Origin: Paraburkholderia tropica
GTDB taxonomy: Bacteria > Pseudomonadota > Gammaproteobacteria > Burkholderiales > Burkholderiaceae
Length of the DNA: 64,000 nt
Assembly: GCF_900109265.1 (NCBI RefSeq)
Contig: NZ_FNZM01000031.1
Span: 1-64,000, forward strand
Reading direction: 5' to 3'
Positions 61,559 to 64,000 of this stretch are shown here, one piece after another. Every line of letters begins with the position of its first letter. Position 1 is the first letter of the stretch. Position numbers and translations under genes: made by a program. The notes under the pieces are model-generated. The model was given only the letters and a program-made list of their open reading frames with translations, did not search any database and had not been told where the DNA came from.

Positions 61559-63625
61559 ATGAATGACGCCTTTTCCGTGCCGCGCAAGCCGCTCTACACG
61601 CGCGCCGATCTGCCCGATGTGCCGTGGCTCGATGCGCGCCCCGGCGAGTTCCCGTTCGTGCGCGGCATCCACGCGACGATGTACGCGCAGCGGCCGTGGA
61701 CCATCCGCCAATACGCGGGTTACGCCGACGCGAGCGCGACGAATCTCGCCTATCGGCGTGCGATAGAAAGCGGCGCGCGCGGCTTGTCGGTTGCGTTCGA
61801 TTTACCGACGCATCGCGGACATGATTCGGATGACGAATCAATCGGCGGTGATGTTGGCATGGCGGGCGTCGCGATCGATTCGGTCGAGGATATGAAGCGC
61901 TTGTTCGAGGGCATCGCGCTCGACGAAGTCTCCGTTTCGATGACGATGAGCGGCGCGGTGTTGCCCGTGCTCGCGGCCTTTATCGTGGCGGCGGAGGAGT
62001 CCGGCGTCGCCGCTGAGCGCCTGCGCGGGACGATCCAGAACGACATCCTCAAGGAGTTCATGGCGCGCAACACGTGGATCTTCGCGCCGCAACCGTCGAT
62101 GCGCATCGCGACGGATGTGGTGCAGCACGTGCTCGCGCATCTGCCGCAATTCAACGCGATGTCGGTGTCGGGTTATCACCTGCAGGAAGCGGGCGCGGAC
62201 GGCGTGCTGGAGCTGGCGCTCACGCTCGCGAACGCGCGCGAATATGTGCTGCGGCTCGTCGATGCAGGCGCGGATGCCGATCGCGTCTGCGCGCAATTGA
62301 GTTTCTTTTTCGCCGTGGGCCCGGACTTCTTCGGCGAGATCGCGAAGCTGCGCGCGGCGCGCGTGTTGTGGGCGGAGCTGGCGCGTTCGCTGGGCGCGCG
62401 TTCGGCACGCGCGGCGCAGTTGCGCATGCATTGCCAGACGGCGGGCTCCAGCCTGCACGCCCAGCATGCGCACAACAACATCGTGCGCACGACGATCGAA
62501 GCGCTGGCGGCCGTGCTCGGCGGCACGCAGTCGCTGCATACGAACGCCTGGGACGAAGCGCTCTCGCTGCCCGGCGAGGCCGCGGCGACGCTGGCGCGCG
62601 ACACCCAGCGGATGCTTCAGCACGAAATGGGCTTGTGCGAGACGGCCGATCCGCTGGGCGGCGCGTATATGGTCGAAGCGCTGACCGCGCGCACGATCGA
62701 CGCCGTGAAGGCGAGGCTCGCCGACGTCGACGCGCAGGGCGGCGTGATCGGCGCGATCGAGTCGGGTTGGGTGCAGGCGCAACTTCATCGCGCGGCGGCG
62801 CAAACCCAGGCGCGCATCGACTCGGGCGAGCAGGTGATCGTCGGCGTGAACCGCGATCGCGCGGCGCTGCCCACGGACAGCGAATGGCTCGACGTCGACG
62901 CACGCGTAGTGCGCGCCGTGCAGATCGAACGACTGCGCCAGTTACGTGCGAGTCGCGATGCCGCCCGCGTGCGCGCTGCGCTCGATGCGCTCACGCATGG
63001 CGCGCGCACGGGCGAGGGCAATCTGCTGGCCTTGACGATCGACGCCATGCGCGCTCGCGCGAGCGTGGGCGAATGCACGGCGGCGCTGGAGCGGGTGTGG
63101 CCGCGCTGGCACCGGGCGCTCGCGAGCGAGGCGCAGATCTACGCGGCGACGCGCGGCGACGATGCGGCGTGGAACGCGGCGCGCCACGCCGTGGCGCAGT
63201 GGACCGCGTTGCAAGGGCGCGCGCCGCGCATGGCGCTTGCGAAGCTGGGCCTCGACGGCCACGACCGCGGCGTGCGCGTGGTGGCGGGCGGGCTCGCGGA
63301 TGCGGGCTTCGATGTGCGCCTCGGGCCGCTGTTCACGACACCGCAAGAGGTGGCCGCGTGGGCGCACGCGTGCGATCCCGACATCGTCGGCGTATCGACG
63401 CTGGCGGGCGCACATGGCGCGCTGGTGCCGACACTCCTCGACGCGTTGCGGGCGCATCGCTGCGACGCGCCGCTCGTGCTCGGCGGCATCGTGCCCGAAG
63501 CGCATCGCGAGGCCCTGCTCGCGGCGGGCGTGGCGCGGATCGTCGGGCCGGATACGCCGCTCGACCGGATCGTTCTCGACGTGCTCCGGGCGCTCAGCCC
63601 GCAGGCGCAGCCTTCGCCCTGCTGA
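61559..63625 (+). CDS. Methylmalonyl-CoA mutase-like, single-chain B12-dependent acyl-CoA mutase
   Basis: 688 residues: catalytic barrel (about 1-520) and cobalamin domain (about 555-680; KLGLDGHDRGVRVV with DxHxxG). The substrate-defining Tyr and Arg of methylmalonyl-CoA mutases appear to be kept: Tyr52 in TIRQYAGY (Tyr89 of the Propionibacterium enzyme) and Arg170 in FMARNTWIF (Arg207), as is Tyr206-His207 in SGYHLQEAG. So a carboxylated acyl-CoA is likely. Changes versus that enzyme: His88 for Tyr in RGHDSD, Ser131 for Asn in SMTMSG, and QLRMHCQTAGS for the LRTHSQTSGW block. No separate small subunit is here. The ATG at 61559 lacks a strong Shine-Dalgarno. Confidence 0.87.
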   Translation: MNDAFSVPRKPLYTRADLPDVPWLDARPGEFPFVRGIHATMYAQRPWTIRQYAGYADASATNLAYRRAIESGARGLSVAFDLPTHRGHDSDDESIGGDVGMAGVAIDSVEDMKRLFEGIALDEVSVSMTMSGAVLPVLAAFIVAAEESGVAAERLRGTIQNDILKEFMARNTWIFAPQPSMRIATDVVQHVLAHLPQFNAMSVSGYHLQEAGADGVLELALTLANAREYVLRLVDAGADADRVCAQLSFFFAVGPDFFGEIAKLRAARVLWAELARSLGARSARAAQLRMHCQTAGSSLHAQHAHNNIVRTTIEALAAVLGGTQSLHTNAWDEALSLPGEAAATLARDTQRMLQHEMGLCETADPLGGAYMVEALTARTIDAVKARLADVDAQGGVIGAIESGWVQAQLHRAAAQTQARIDSGEQVIVGVNRDRAALPTDSEWLDVDARVVRAVQIERLRQLRASRDAARVRAALDALTHGARTGEGNLLALTIDAMRARASVGECTAALERVWPRWHRALASEAQIYAATRGDDAAWNAARHAVAQWTALQGRAPRMALAKLGLDGHDRGVRVVAGGLADAGFDVRLGPLFTTPQEVAAWAHACDPDIVGVSTLAGAHGALVPTLLDALRAHRCDAPLVLGGIVPEAHREALLAAGVARIVGPDTPLDRIVLDVLRALSPQAQPSPC

Positions 63626-63901
63626 AAGCGCGCGCGGCGCACCGGCCGCACCAAAGTACCAGCATCGGCGGCTTGCCCGCGCGCCGCACCGTCGCGGGGC
63701 ATGCGCCTGCACGCCCCGGAACGCCCGACCGGCGGACTTTCCAGCCGATTCGGCAGGCCCCGCCGCGCAACGCCCGTTCCCAAAAAGTGCCAGCGAATCT
63801 GCAATTTGTATAGGGACAAGTCCGCGCCTCGGGCCTATCTTCCTATCAGCCTGGCGGTTTGCGCTTTGCTGTGACGCTGATAAAAAATGGAGACTAGTAC
63901 T

Positions 63902-64000
63902 GTGCGTTCTTCGCTTCAGTTGAAAACGAAAATCCTGACTTGCCTTTCTCTTGCCACCGCCGTCGCGCTCGCTCACGCAGCGGAACCCGCGACGACGACC
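63902..64000 (+). CDS. Exported protein, N-terminus only (window edge)
   Basis: Thirty-three codons are present. Basic start (RSSLQLKTK) and hydrophobic core (ILTCLSLATAVALAHA) then AEPATTT form a Sec signal peptide. The GTG at 63902 has GGAGA eight bases upstream; an in-frame ATG at 63887 is possible. The mature part is not in the window, so no function is claimed. The upstream gap 63626-63886 shows no gene; GGGACAAGTCC near 63810 may be part of an operator. Confidence 0.6.
   Translation, partial: MRSSLQLKTKILTCLSLATAVALAHAAEPATTT

Noticed and set aside
61559..63625. His88 as a change of the key Tyr89 of methylmalonyl-CoA mutase
   Set aside because: Residue counting shows that RGYDSD is a later block; Tyr89 corresponds to Tyr52 in TIRQYAGY, which is kept.
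63640..63880. Sigma-54 promoter before the last gene (GTGCCA near 63787)
   Set aside because: The TGGCAC reads on the minus strand, away from the gene, and lacks TTGC at the right spacing.

Overview
The window is high-GC DNA whose gene content and protein types (DUF4148 secreted proteins, NodT-type RND operon, MocR regulators, FecIR, tctDE-like kinases) fit the Burkholderiaceae, most likely Paraburkholderia, Caballeronia or a close relative. The left 6.4 kb is the maintenance region of a secondary replicon (chromid or megaplasmid): parB and parA, a centromere of six CCACGTGG-centred palindromes, a RepB/Rep_3-type initiator with a nested palindromic operator, and about 1.1 kb of degenerate 19-bp iterons. 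To its left lies the 5' part of ilvA. It is preceded by an apparent peptide-mediated attenuator: an Ile-rich leader peptide, a pause hairpin, an antiterminator and a terminator.

From 6.5 to 14.6 kb there are two DUF4148 genes around a five-gene two-component array (kinase, pseudo-receiver regulator, normal regulator, kinase, pseudo-receiver regulator), then an orphan SsuA-like binding protein. From 14.7 to 25.4 kb come a purple-acid-phosphatase-like enzyme, an RND efflux operon (pump, adaptor, outer membrane factor) headed by a response regulator with Glu at the phospho-acceptor position, a LysR regulator and a small unknown gene. From 25.7 to 33.9 kb are a MetA/SphA-like outer membrane protein, an HPP-CBS membrane protein, a fecI-fecR-TonB receptor set behind a possible Fur box, and an epoxide-hydrolase-like enzyme. 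From 34 to 41 kb are a second hydrolase, a LysR gene, an MFS gene overlapped by a 46-residue membrane peptide, and an MHS transporter in operon with tctD/tctE-like genes.

The block at 41.3-47.4 kb is a sulfatase, its formylglycine-generating enzyme, a NlpA-like binding protein, a YkgJ cysteine-cluster protein and a NitT/TauT-type binding protein, all on the minus strand and mostly overlapping. A DeoR regulator, a nucleotidyltransferase, a MocR regulator and a sulfite reductase/DUF934 pair follow.

The most notable region is 53.0-63.6 kb. A MocR regulator is divergent from a complete Nit1C cluster (nitB to nitH: DsrE-like small protein, nitrilase, radical SAM, GNAT, AIR-synthase-like, small protein, flavoprotein). 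That cluster type is linked in pseudomonads to nitrogen starvation and cyanide assimilation. A sigma-54-type promoter precedes it, and it continues without a real gap into an LnmK/Pnap_2097-like hotdog protein and a single-chain B12-dependent acyl-CoA mutase. Together these look like one pathway that joins nitrile/nitrogen chemistry to acyl-CoA carbon-skeleton chemistry. The window ends in the signal peptide of an exported protein.

No rRNA, tRNA, CRISPR array, transposase or prophage gene was seen. Start codons were chosen by Shine-Dalgarno position, domain start and gene overlap; family names come from reading the sequences, not from searches.
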